The position numbers and the translations under genes were made by a program. This document shows, in pieces, positions 34,399 through 44,705 of a stretch of DNA of 64,000 bases. Origin of the DNA: Euphorbia lathyris (Eukaryota > Streptophyta > Magnoliopsida > Malpighiales > Euphorbiaceae). Location of the stretch: positions 97,741,895 through 97,805,894 of the forward strand of contig NC_088912.1 in assembly GCF_963576675.1 (NCBI RefSeq), given 5' to 3'. Below the pieces are notes generated by a model. It saw only the letters and a program-made list of their open reading frames with translations, did not search any database and was not told where the DNA came from. Every line of letters begins with the position of its first letter. Within the stretch, counting starts at the first letter, position 1.

Positions 34399-35863
34399 TG
34401 TTGAGCGATTTCCGCAAGTGCACGGTATACGCTTGTAGTAATAAAAGATATAGATCCCACCGGGAACGTTTTTCAAACAAAACTTATTTATAATCGGTTA
34501 AATTTACTTTTAAGGTTTATAATATGGAAAATCATTTAATCGGTTTTGGTTTTGAAATTGCTAGGATGAGAATTAGATTAGAGTATGAAAATGTTAGAAA
34601 ATATTCTGATTTAAGAATGAATTTGCGAGACAGGAACGTTTAGTACTTTTTAGAAAAAGTAAACAAATGTATTTGTTTGCATTAAGCAAAGAAAACAACT
34701 TTAAACTTTGTATGAATTATAAAGATGAAATAAATGACGGAACCTCTAATTATTAGGTTTTGAACATGACAAAACCCTATCCGGGATAATTGCCCTTAAT
34801 CAAATTAAAACTCTTTCGAGATAATAATTTGCCTAAGTGTTCAACAAAGTTTCCTTGTAAAGATTTTGAATTAAATACGTTTTAATGAAAACACCAGCAT
34901 CCACTTCAGATCCTTTACCAAAGTGCTGCATAAAAATCTATCGAATAGAACGGACTTTATTAGATGAAATATAAATTGATACAAGTTTACAGAGAACATG
35001 GAGCATGGAAACAATAGACGACTTGCAAGTGAACGGGTTGTCAATCCTTTCCTTGGGTTTCGTTAGAGTTTGTCAAGCTCAGGGGCGGATCCTCTACTCA
35101 ATCTTCTCATTAAATCTTCGTAATAGAGACGTGGTCGGTCTACTACTAAAATGAAAAAAAAATTGGAACAATGTCTAAACGCTAATGAACTTGTTATTAT
35201 TGAATAAAAAATGTGTGTACAGCATATTACTTTTTACAGAATCGAAATCTAACTTCTGAATCACTTGACTCAGAATTTCTGCATAAATTCTATACTAATC
35301 TCTTTCTTCTACATATCTTCAACTCTTTATTAATAGATGTTGAAGAGTCTTGATTGAAGTGTTGTGTCCGTTGTGAAGGATCGTATCCGTTGTGAAAGGA
35401 CGTCTTTATCCACCCGAACGAACGCGTTTCGTCGAAAACGAAAGTGTGCAATTTGGCTTCTACAAACTCCTGCTCGTAACGAGAATATTTAATTCTCTAC
35501 CGAGAATGGGGGAGCATCAATTGGTCTTCGAACGAAGGGAAGGAGAAGCTGAAGAACGCGTGTCGCGATCGAGAATTTGGGGACCGCGGTTGCGGCACAG
35601 AACGTCTTTCACTTCTTCGGCTTTCGTTCTCGTCCTCGATTTGGCGTTATTAATTTTCGTCGTCTTCGACTCCTTTTGTAGGGTTTTTCTTTTGTTTTTG
35701 AGCTCTTTTCGTTCCTATTTGGATTTTACCAAATATTGATGTACCTTACAAGAAAGAAACATATTCGAGAGTAAAAGCTTTCTAAACAGTTATAAATAGC
35801 ATAAATTCGTAGCAATATTGATGTAATTATTGATGATATTTTAGGTATATTTTAGGCTTAACA
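34399..35863 (-). repeat. 5' LTR of the Athila-type element
   Basis: The inner end is fixed by the primer-binding site at 34374-34392. The outer end was set where CACTA subterminal repeats resume (TGGCTATACTACATAGCCAC). The terminal TGTTGA and TTAACA are a short imperfect inverted pair. It contains repeated GAGAATT/CTCGG words. Confidence 0.55.
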
Positions 35864-35864
35864 T

Positions 35865-36270
35865 GGCTATACTACATAGCCACAGAAATTCTTCCGTGGC
35901 ACAAGTGATTGTGGCTAAATAGTTGCCACGGAAAAATAATGGTCGTGGCATAAATGAGTTTTTATGCCATAAGAAGGTCCGTCGCTAATCACATCCTTTG
36001 CCACGGGTAAACTCGTGGCAAGAATAAATACATGTGGCAAGTAATAGTAACCCGTGGCAATCAACCCAACATAGCCACGAGCAAAACCATGGCAAAAGTA
36101 AAATAATTATGGCTAGAAATCTTATTTAGCCACGAGCATAACCGTGGCAAAATAGAACATGTAGCTAGAAATTTTGTTTAGCCACAAGCATAAATGTGGC
36201 AAAAATAGATTCGTTGTGTCTATAAAGATTTCCTAGCCACAAGCATCATCGTGGCAAACATAATCAGTGG
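35865..36270. repeat. CACTA subterminal repeat cluster (inner part of the left end)
   Basis: More than ten GTGGCA/TGCCAC or TAGCCACGAGCA words, spaced about 20-40 bp, in both orientations. The same words fill 38675-38950 near the right end. Confidence 0.8.
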
Positions 36271-36283
36271 TACTTTATTTTAA

Positions 36284-36318
<35 letters not shown>

Positions 36319-36689
36319 GATCTTTTGAATGGATGAAGCTCATTAAAATCAATATGAAAGTGAATAAAGACTCAAATTTCAACCAATCTTCTCAAAAATA
36401 ATATTTATTAATTAAACATGAATCTTTCTAGCTATCATCCATCAAATGAAAATCCCAGCAGGAAAAGAAAATTTATCAAAAGTATCCAATAGAAAAAATT
36501 TCCCCCATCAATACCATACAAATAATAATAGAAGAAATCATAAGAAAAAATGACATTCGCAGCAAGCTTCTAAAGATTGGAGTTACCCCACTTGTAGTTG
36601 AAGAAACCAAATGGTTTAATTCACCAACTGTTACAAAATCAACAATAAAAGTAAAGACAATATTTATATACATTAATATTACGAAAGCA

Positions 36690-36812
36690 AACAATGATAA
36701 ATGTGGACCGATCTCATTACCTTCCTCATCAAACTCCACATTAATTTTTCCTTCTAGAGGTAATGCTGTAAGCTTTCTGCAGTATACAATGCCTCTGGTT
36801 TTTCTACTAGTA
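36690..36812 (-). pseudogene. CACTA transposase-associated exon remnant
   Basis: Within the open frame 36943-36476 the stretch SRKTRGIVYCRKLTALPLEG then NVEFDEEGNEIGPHLSLF matches the plant Ptta/En/Spm-associated pattern KTRGPT...L...VEF-x-GQPIG. A possible acceptor precedes it and a GT follows (GAGGTAATGAG). The remaining residues of the frame look like intron translation. No DDE core is left. Confidence 0.55.
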
Positions 36813-37904
36813 CCTAGATATGTAGAGAGATCAAAATATGTAATTAATGCAACACACCAAATTTTTGAAAATTTGAAAGCCAGTAACAGAAAAGATGGAA
36901 ACATCAAGTTTTCCATTACTTCATTAGGACATGCACCAAACAAAATGAAATAGTAGTTCCAGTGAAGTCAGATCTAATTAAAATGATGGAGCAATAGATG
37001 TTTTATGTCTATATTAACCAATTAGATAACTCATAATTAAGATATTTAGTACATGCTAGTTTGAGTATTCTAGACCCTATGTCAGCAATGCTTAATCGCA
37101 GACTCTGGACATCCATCTTTACAAATAATTGAAACATTAAAATTGATTACAAAAGAACATTAAAATTGAAGCATTAGTTGAATAATCAAACACAAGTAAT
37201 TAAACATTAGTTGACTATTTTCAACTTGGGTTTTTCGACTAATAAATATTCATTACTTGTGTAAAGCTTAAGCAGAACTAATAAAATTGAAATATTCAAA
37301 ACCAACCTTACAGTACTAAAGCTTAAGCAGAACTTAAAAATATAACTAAATAGTCAGCATTGACATTAAACCATACAACTGCAGACCAACGATATTACTT
37401 GTTCATTAGAAAGAATTGTTTTCAGTTCCTTCTTTCATCCATGCTACAAAACATGATAAATTAATTGAAATGAAAGAAAGAAGAAAAACACCATCATCTT
37501 TAAATTTAACTTGTTGCAGAAACAGAACCAGGAAGAATAATGTGTTGTTAAATTAATTTCACAGAACGAGAAGCAAATTACCGAAACATAAATCTACAGC
37601 AATATTATTTCATATGCCCAACAACTGAGTGAGTGAGAGCGAAAGAGACATACCAGTGAAAGACGAACAGCAGCGCCAGTGCCGGCGCTGGCGCCTGCAC
37701 CGGGTATGAGTGAGAGGGAGATGGAGGCGCAGAGATGAAGACGATGAGAGCAGGGGATGAAAAAGATGCGATAAATAAGGTTTTTTTTCTATGGATGGAG
37801 GCGTGATCTGTAGAAGAGAAATAAGAAAATAAATACTTTATATTTATACTCTATCTAAGAAATGTCATTGTTAACCCTAGAGTAGAATATATAATTTTTA
37901 ATTT

Positions 37905-38095
37905 ATTTTAATTGTTTCCGGTCGGTTAACCGAAACCGGTGGTTAGTAAATTACCGAAACCGAAACCGAAAACCGAAAATTTTAAAATTAAAAATCATAC
38001 ACTGGTCCATTGGTTTCGGTTAACCTTCTTTTCAGTCTGGTTACGGTTCGGTTTTACGGTTTTTCGGTTTTACGGTTTTTAATGTGCACCCCTGC
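37905..38095. repeat. AACCGAAA/TTTCGGTT-rich fragment of an hAT-like repeat
   Basis: Facing words GGTTAACCGAAACCGG and TTTTCGGTTTTACGG lie next to GTGCACCCCTG, the common terminal word of the hAT-like family also seen at 6904-7744. Only one end is recognisable. Confidence 0.4.
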
Positions 38096-38674
38096 GATTT
38101 TAAAAGACCCAATTCTAAACAAGTATTCATTCAATTAGACAAATAATATTAATCTATAAATAAATTTCAAAAGGAAAAGTAAGATTAGAACAACAAAGAT
38201 GTTGAATTTAACAATAATATTCAATTATAGATTTCTATTTCTACATATGCAAGCGGGGCTGAAAAAGGAGATAGTACTAACCTTCTTCCTACCACAACGA
38301 TCCACCAGCAAAAATTATAGAGAACACAGACGTAAAAATTAACTGAACCGGAAAATCGGCTATTTAGTTGGCTTAATTGACGAGGGAATGCGGCAATTGG
38401 TGAGGGCAGGGAATGAATATCCAGATCGTAATAGGTAGATTGTGGGAGTGAAAAGGGTTTGTTGGAAAGACTCTACTGAGATGTGAGTGAACGTGACCTA
38501 GAGGAAAAACAATCTTTTTTTTCTTTTAGATGGAATATATTTTTATTAATTTAATTTCTTTTAATTTTCCTTAATAAGGCGGCAAATAAAAAAAAAGGAA
38601 CAAAAAAATGGAGGAAAATAATATTAAGGCGGGTACATGAAAAAAAGTGAAAATTTTACTACATAATAAATTAT

Positions 38675-38958
38675 TGTTTGCCACCAAATGAATTACCCGT
38701 GGCATTAGTAAGTTTATGCCACGCCTAAACTTTTCCCGTGGCATAAACAAGTTCAGCCACACAAAAACAAAATACCGTGGCAAGATTCGTGGCATAAGTA
38801 TATGTTTGCCACGGAATAAACTTAACCGTGGCATAAATACATCAAGTGATCATAAGTTTATTGTGGAATCCATTTTTCCCGTGACTAACTAAAAATATGC
38901 CACGAACTTTATATTCTCGTGGCATGATTCGTGGCACAAGTGCCCATTTGTTGTAGTG
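38675..38958. repeat. CACTA right subterminal repeats and right TIR
   Basis: Repeated CGTGGCA/TGCCACG words end in the inverted terminal TTTGTTGTAGTG at 38947-38958. Confidence 0.85.
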
Positions 38959-39330
38959 GCGATAGCAATTAGTATATACGATTTTCTTATTGTTGTGATA
39001 CGAATTTGTGGTTGTTTTGTTACGAATTTGTGGTCGTTGTTGTTAAGGTTTCATGTTAGTGTTAATGAAGTTTGTTGATTTGGGTTGTCGTTAATTTGAT
39101 GTCCTGTGAGTTCAGAGTTGTGCTTTTAACGATCTTCATATGCTATTTCTTGTATGATGTACAATAATCATGGCACAAATGAATGTTTATACGTTGTTGT
39201 TGTTAAGGTTGCATGTTAGTGTTAATGATGTTTGTTGATTTGGATTGTCTTTAGTTCGATGTCCTGTGAGTTCAAGAGTTGTGCTTTTAAGGATGTTCAT
39301 ATGTTATTTCTTGTTTGATGTACAGTAATC

Positions 39331-40072
39331 ATGGCTACAATGCATACAACGATTATTGATTATGGTGGTGAATGGGTAGACATGGACAAACAACTCTATG
39401 TTGGAGGTAAAACGAGAATGGTGAAAATGGATATTGACTACATGAGCTACTTTGAGTTAGCGGATATTGGTAAGGATGTAGGGTATAAACACTCAGTACG
39501 AATGTGGTACAAGATTGCTAGGTTATCTGGATCAGAAGGAATTGAGGATATTGTTAACGATAAGAGTGTTAGAGACTTCATTGACTTTAATGTAGGGTAT
39601 CCGCATATAGACATTTACTACATGGAGATAAAGCCATTACAAGTTATTAATGAAAATAGGTGTGACATGAACGACATCCCAAGCACAAATGCAGCTGGCT
39701 CTAATAATGTTGGTGAGAATGTTTACACTTCCTCTAATGGTGAGAATGATGAGAGTGTTGAGATTGGTGCCAATGATGAGAATGCTGGGATTGGTGAGAA
39801 TGATAAGAATGCTGGGATTGGGGACAATGATGAGAATGTGGAGAATGCTTACAATGATGATAATGTGGAGATTGGTGCCAATGATGAGAATTTGGGGGAG
39901 ATTGGTGTGAATGCTGAGTATGTTGAGATTGGTGCCAATGATGAGAATTGTGAGATTGGTGCCAATGATGAGAAATTGTGAGGATGCTTACAATGATGAG
40001 GGCGTGGATATGGGTGCCAATGATGAGAATGTGGAGAATGCTTACAATTATGATACTGGTGCCAATGTTGAC
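39331..40072 (+). pseudogene. MULE transposase, N-terminal part (PB1-like domain and acidic repeats)
   Basis: The ATG at 39331 opens a 217-codon frame. Residues about 10-110 (WVDMDKQLYVGGKTR, YFELADIGKDVGYKH, VRMWYKIARLSG, FIDFNVGYPHIDIYY) resemble the PB1-like N-terminal domain of plant MULE transposases. From residue 135 a Gly-Ala-Asn-Asp-Glu-Asn repeat, encoded by a 24-30 bp minisatellite, forms an acidic linker. A frameshift closes the frame at 39981; the acidic reading continues in another frame up to the TRIM insertion at 40073. The gene resumes at 40645. Confidence 0.7.
39740..40060 (+). repeat. Minisatellite in the transposase acidic linker
   Basis: Units built on GGTGCCAATGATGAGAAT, variably 24-36 bp, about ten copies. 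Length changes here probably caused the frameshift in the transposase frame. Confidence 0.85.
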
Positions 40073-40321
40073 TATAACACCCTGGTCCGATACCATGTAG
40101 ATATTGTCCGCTCTGGCCCAATTCCAACACATTAGGTCTCACGGCTTTAAAACGCGTCTGCATGTATTGGATTCACATCTTACTAATAAGCCCCAATCAC
40201 TCTCTCTCTCCATTTCCGATGTGGGATTCAGTTCATTCCTGCCCCCATCGCCATCCTTTAGGGCCGCTCCTTGCTCAGGCCTTCTACCCCGGCACCACCC
40301 ACTCCGGACCGGGTCGTTACA
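40073..40321 (-). repeat. TRIM 3' LTR
   Basis: On the plus strand it starts TATAACACCC (a changed TGTAACACCC) and ends GTCGTTACA. Confidence 0.9.
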
Positions 40322-40392
40322 GGCCCACTAGCTTCCGCCTGGTTCGTCCCCGAACCACACATTGTACGTGGAGAGTCGGCTCTGATACCAAT

Positions 40393-40639
40393 TGTAACAC
40401 CCTGGTCCAATACCATGTAGATATTGTCCGCTCTGGCCTAATTCCAACACATTGGGCCTCACGGCTTTAAAACGCGTCTGCATGTATTGGATTCACATCT
40501 TACTAATAAGCCCCAATCACTCTCTCTCCATTTCCGATGTGGGATTCAGTTCATTCTTGCCCCCATCACCATCCCTTAGGGCCGCTCCTTGCTCAAGCCT
40601 TCTACCCCGGCGCCACCCACTTTGGACTGGGTCGTTACA
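40393..40639 (-). repeat. TRIM 5' LTR
   Basis: On the plus strand it starts TGTAACACCCTGGTCC and ends GTCGTTACA. It differs from the partner LTR by scattered substitutions and a 2-bp difference in the CTCTCTC run. Confidence 0.9.
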
Positions 40640-40644
40640 TTGAC

Positions 40645-41610
40645 ACTAATGAGGGAGGGTTTGATTCTGATGACATTGATGACACTAATGAAGGAGGATC
40701 TGATTTTGATGACAGTGATGATAGTGATGAGAAGGATGAGAATGTTGACATTGATGAGGGTGAGGAGAATGTTGACAAAGCTAACAATGATGACATGGGG
40801 TCTGATTCTGAAGATAGTACTTATGTTCAAAGTATTGATAGCAATAAGGAGGAGAGTGAGTCAGAATCTCTAGATGAAGAAGTAGAACCAGATCTAGATA
40901 TCCCAAACACAAATGCAGATGCCTCTGTTGACAAGGATTTGGAGTATGACGATATGGCAGAATTTAATGAGAGAGGATATGATAGTGAAGAGTTGCATGG
41001 TTTGAAGGGCTTTGATGATGAAGGTCCACAATATACGGACTTCAATGAGAATACTGGTTTTTCCAATCCCCAGTTGTGTGTAGGTATGAGGTTTACTAAT
41101 GTGCATGTGTTTAGGAAGGCTCTAAAGGAGTGGTCAATCAAGAATGGCTATGACTACATCTTCATGAATAACAATCAACAGAAGGTGACAGTTAGGTGCA
41201 AGTATAAATGTGGATTCAAAGTGCATGCTTCTAAGCTATGTGGATATGACACATTCCAAGTGAAGACATTTCAGCCAGTCCATCAGTGTCCTAGGGATAA
41301 CAAAAACAAGCTTATAGGTTCTGCTTACATTGTAGAGAAATACCTTCAGGACTTGAGGGACAATCCCAATTATGATGTTGATGCGCTCGGTAATAAGGTG
41401 CAAAGGGAATTGGGATCTGAGGTGTCTACAATAAAGTGTTATAGAGCAAGAAACCATGCAAAGAAGTTAGTTGATGGAGCTGCAAGGGAGCAATACAGGA
41501 GATTGTTTGATTATGGTGCAACAATAGAGAAACAGATGCCTGGTAGCATGGTAAGATTTAAAACTCAGCTTGAGTTGGAAGGGTTGAGGTGCCTAGAGAA
41601 GGAGAGATGA
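40645..41610 (+). pseudogene. MULE transposase, MuDR DNA-binding part
   Basis: Acidic linker (many Asp/Glu/Ser), then the MuDR-type N-terminal zinc-binding domain at about 41065-41290: VGMRFTNVHVFRKALKEWSI, KVTVRCKYKCGFKVHASK and FQPVHQC, with the C...C...H...C pattern. After it VDALGNKVQRELGSEVST and an arginine-rich stretch lead to the catalytic domain. The frame is closed by a shift near 41600 (a stop follows CLEKER), while the catalytic part continues in the frame from 41589. Confidence 0.8.
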
Positions 41611-42277
41611 CAAGGCTACCTAAGGAGATAGTTACTTTCCAATATATGTATGTGAGGTTCAATGCACAACTAGAAGGTTATAAGTCTGGCTTGAGACCAA
41701 TAATAAGGCTGGATCTAAAAACACCATTAGGTGGCCAAATTTTTTCTGCTGTGGCAAGAGATGGAAACGAACAAATGTATCCATTAGCTATGGCAATGGT
41801 AGACAGTGAATGTAAAGCATCGTGGGAGTGGTTCTTGGAGAATCTATTCACTGATTTTGGAAATCCTAGAGCAACAAAGTGGATTTTTATGTCTGATAAG
41901 CAAAAGGTAACAACACCTTTGTTTCATTTAAGTTTGTTCTAATTATATATGGAATACGATAGATTTTGATAATTGTTTATGTATGTGTACAGGGTTTGGT
42001 TGAAGCTATGAAGAAGTTGATTCCTAGAGCAGAGCATAGGTTCTGTGTGAAGCACATGTATGACAACATGAAGCTCATATTCAAAGGACTAGAGTACAAG
42101 AAGCTGTTGTCGGATGTTGCTAAAGCTGGGACTGTTAGGTTGTGGGAACACTATATGGACAAGCTTAAGGTATTTGATGAAGCAGCATGGACATGGGTGA
42201 TGGAGAAATATCCCAAGACATGGGCCAGGTGCTTTTTCTCAGTTGAAACTAAATCCAATGTTGTGCAAAACAATATG
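41589..42277 (+). pseudogene. MULE transposase, catalytic DDE-type part (two exons)
   Basis: First exon to 41906: YVRFNAQLEGYKSGLRPIIR, then LDLKTPLGGQIFSAVARDGN and WEWFLENLFTDFG, the MULE transposase core (first acid in IIRLD), then WIFMSDKQK with the second acid. Donor AAG-GTAACA at 41907, acceptor ACAG at 41992. The second exon continues GLVEAMKKLIPRAEHRFCVK (the conserved C-x-x-H pair) and ends FFSVETKSNVVQNNM at the point where the Tekay element is inserted (42278). The protein continues at 51806. The acidic triad is otherwise plausible but the gene is broken elsewhere. Confidence 0.82.
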
Positions 42278-44568
42278 TGTAACATCCCTAAAACCCTAAC
42301 ATATGAGTCTTCCCACATTCATATATGTTTTCATGATTGAATACATACATTTTAGATTCATCTCATTGTCAGTAGAAGTTTTGTATGCATAATGCGATTA
42401 TCGTGCGATTAGTAGGCGATTAGTGTGTCGTTAAGATGTAACGATTGGTTAATTGAGTTAGGACTTAAATGAATGAATGAATGAATTCATATGTCCTAAA
42501 TTGATTAACTTACACTTTAGGAGGGCTGAATTTGAGGTTTGTGAGCAAGCACGAGGTGTCACCCCAATATTAAGACACAATACACCTCTTCATTTTACAA
42601 AGGATGTGCACAACTCAATCCTTATGATATTCAGCCACAATTTCGACCAAAGCTTCAACAAACCTTCCTTTTTCATGTCCTAACACCCTCCAAAGAAAAA
42701 TCTTCCAATTTCTTCCATTTTCAAGCCAAACAAGTCAAGTTAGGAAGCATACTAGGTGATAGACACAAGTTGAAGGTTAGTATGTTGTTTTAGCTTGTTT
42801 TCTATGAGTTGGAGATTCTGAAATACCTAGGTATGATTATAGGATTTGTTGTGGATGAGTTTTGATTGAGTTTGTTGAGTTTTGGTGTTGTTTAAAGTGG
42901 TTATAGGCTGTCCAAATGAAAGATATGTATCAAGTGTCCTAAACAGAAATCTAGGGTACTGCTTTCAGTCATTTTGGAGCTTGTTTTTCATCTTGATATT
43001 GTTCGAATTTGAAGATACATAAAGAATAAACTATGTTCCTATATGTGTTATGAAACCCTCTGTAAAATATGGGACTTTAATTCCATATATAGAGGAAGAA
43101 AACCTAGATGGATCATGACTGCCTCGAAATTGAATGTCATGTGAGGCAGCCATGTTGATGTAGAATTTTGAGGATCTTAGAATCCGAATTGGAGAAAGTT
43201 TCTTTATACAAAAGTGTTCCTAACTACTTGATGTATATGTATGTAAAAGTATTTGGCAATTCATTGTGTTTAGTGTGAGCTAGGTTGAGTGAATTATGGT
43301 AGATGCAAATCTGGATAGTCTATTTCTTGGCAGGAAACAGGACAGAATCATTTTGCATGCCATATATTTTGTAGAAGTGATCTTCACATTAATTTTGGAT
43401 ATGTTCTACCCATATATGTCTAGTTTCAGTAGGTTCAAGAATCCGGGCATTTGGATTTATATAGAGAGAGTTATGACAGAATGTGTGCAAGTAGGTCATG
43501 TAATGATCTAAGACAAAAGGATTAGATTGCATGAACTTTGTGGCATTAGTGTCTTGTAAATCATATAGCATTCCTTAGTTTATATTTTCATTACGTTTAT
43601 GTTAAGGCTAATTGGATCAATGTTATGTGACATTAGGAGGGCAAGGTGCAATTGAACGCACACCCGATCGTGTTGAATAGATCGAACCAAGTGCGATGGT
43701 AAGCATATTGCTTATATATGTGTATGAATGTATTGTGCCTTGTGACTTGTTGAGTGTGAGATGTGGTTGAATCTGATGTGAATGATGTGGATAATGTTTG
43801 AGTGTTTATGATACGTCATGATTGATAAGAAAGTGTTATGATTGAGTATGTTGCAGTGTTATGCGTAAATACGGCATGTTAAGCCTTGTGCACATACTGG
43901 AACTGAATAATGGTTGGATTATAAATGAATATGAGCTTGCTTAGATGGATATGTGAAATGGTCCAAGTTGAGAGTGCTATCCGAATATTGTGAGCCGGAA
44001 GCACATGTGTTGAGATATATGAGTACGTAAGTTGAGTGTAACTCCTCCGTAGCACAGATGATTGTATTCCGAATTTAGTGAGCCGGAATACAGATTGGGC
44101 CCAAGGACCATTTTATATATATTGTCTAAGTACAGCAAGGCCTTTCTAAAATAAGTATTACTATAATAAATGAAACAGGTGAATAAATTCTAACTTGGTA
44201 CTGATGATATATTTTGATTTGTGCTCTTTACATTACTTTTGTATATACATATATGCGTAATATGTTTATTGAGTAGGCAGCTCACCCCTTGCCAACAGAT
44301 TTTACAGGTTAGGTGGAGTTCTTCTTGCTTAAGGTCGCACCAGCAGTGTCAGTCCATTCTCATCTAGGCATTTTGGAGTCTTGTGATATACTATTGTTTT
44401 GTAAATCCTCTATGTAGGATAATGACTTAAACGTGTATTGTAAATGCTTTCTCTTATATATAATATGTAAAGTTTATATGAGATTGAAGTTTATATGATT
44501 GAGTATTGAAAGCATGTCTATAACTGATATTGTGTGAGATCTCATGTGATCCAAGTGAGGGGGTTACA
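42278..44568 (+). repeat. 5' LTR of the Tekay element
   Basis: 2,291 bp. It contains the promoter for the element; TATATAT boxes near 44110 and 44455 are candidates only. It also includes short spurious frames duplicated in the 3' LTR. Confidence 0.97.
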
Positions 44569-44573
44569 TTTAG

Positions 44574-44585
44574 TGGTATCAGAGC
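44574..44585 (+). other. Primer-binding site (initiator Met-tRNA)
   Basis: TGGTATCAGAGC, five bases after the LTR end, complementary to the 3' end of plant initiator methionine tRNA. Confidence 0.9.
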
Positions 44586-44705
44586 GGGTCTACTTTGCTA
44601 GGGATTAGGTTGTGTATGACTTGTTTTGGATTCCTAGGTTAAGACCACATAATCATGTTTTCTTATTCTAAAGCATGTTAACATGGTCATGTTTCATGTA
44701 GGGTT

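Larger units (their letters stand above)
28598..35863 (-). mobile_element. Athila-clade Ty3/gypsy retrotransposon, lacking its 3' LTR
   Basis: Order on the minus strand: 5' LTR (35863-34399, 1.46 kb, ends TGTTGAG and CTTAACA on the plus strand), a primer-binding site resembling the complement of Asp-tRNA (TGACGCCGTTGCCGGGGAA, 34392-34374), gag (34050-32821), protease-RT-RNase H (32758-30386) and integrase (30376-28931). No copy of the LTR occurs between 28598 and 28930, so the 3' LTR is deleted. The left boundary at 28598 is approximate. I found no duplication. Confidence 0.75.
28548..38958. mobile_element. CACTA (En/Spm-type) element, 10.4 kb, with nested Athila element
   Basis: It starts CACTACAACAAATTGTCACT and ends with the inverted AGTGCCCATTTGTTGTAGTG. 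The 3-bp flanks ACG and GCG match in 2 of 3 positions. The subterminal regions carry many GTGGCA/TGCCAC words in both orientations (28560-28597, 35865-36270, 38675-38950), a hallmark of CACTA transposase-binding repeats. An Athila-type retrotransposon starts about 50 bp from the left end and separates it from the rest of the left repeats. Only a transposase-associated remnant (36690-36812) remains, so it is non-autonomous. It lies in the 5' leader part of the large MULE. Confidence 0.88.
40073..40639 (-). mobile_element. TRIM (miniature LTR retrotransposon) with a 71-bp interior
   Basis: LTRs at 40073-40321 (249 bp) and 40393-40639 (247 bp), in minus orientation. The interior is only 71 bp: the primer-binding site TGGTATCAGAGC (complement at 40379-40390, two bases from the 5' LTR) and a weak purine tract next to the 3' LTR. 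The 5-bp duplication TTGAC is perfect (40068-40072, 40640-40644). It has no coding capacity, so it must be moved by proteins of other elements. It interrupts the acidic linker of the MULE transposase. The LTR end family also occurs at 9226-9362. Confidence 0.92.

Noticed and set aside
35392..35739. 115-residue plus-strand frame as a gene
   Set aside because: It lies within the Athila 5' LTR, on the strand opposite to the element, with no recognisable domain.
39734..40163. His/Ser-rich frames on the minus strand
   Set aside because: Mirror frames of the transposase acidic minisatellite on the plus strand.
40073..40639. Cassandra-type TRIM carrying a 5S rRNA segment
   Set aside because: The size and PBS fit, but I found no stretch resembling plant 5S rRNA in the LTRs.
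42477..42683. Two nearly identical 68-residue frames (42477-42683, 49710-49916) as a duplicated gene
   Set aside because: They are chance frames in the two LTRs of the Tekay element.
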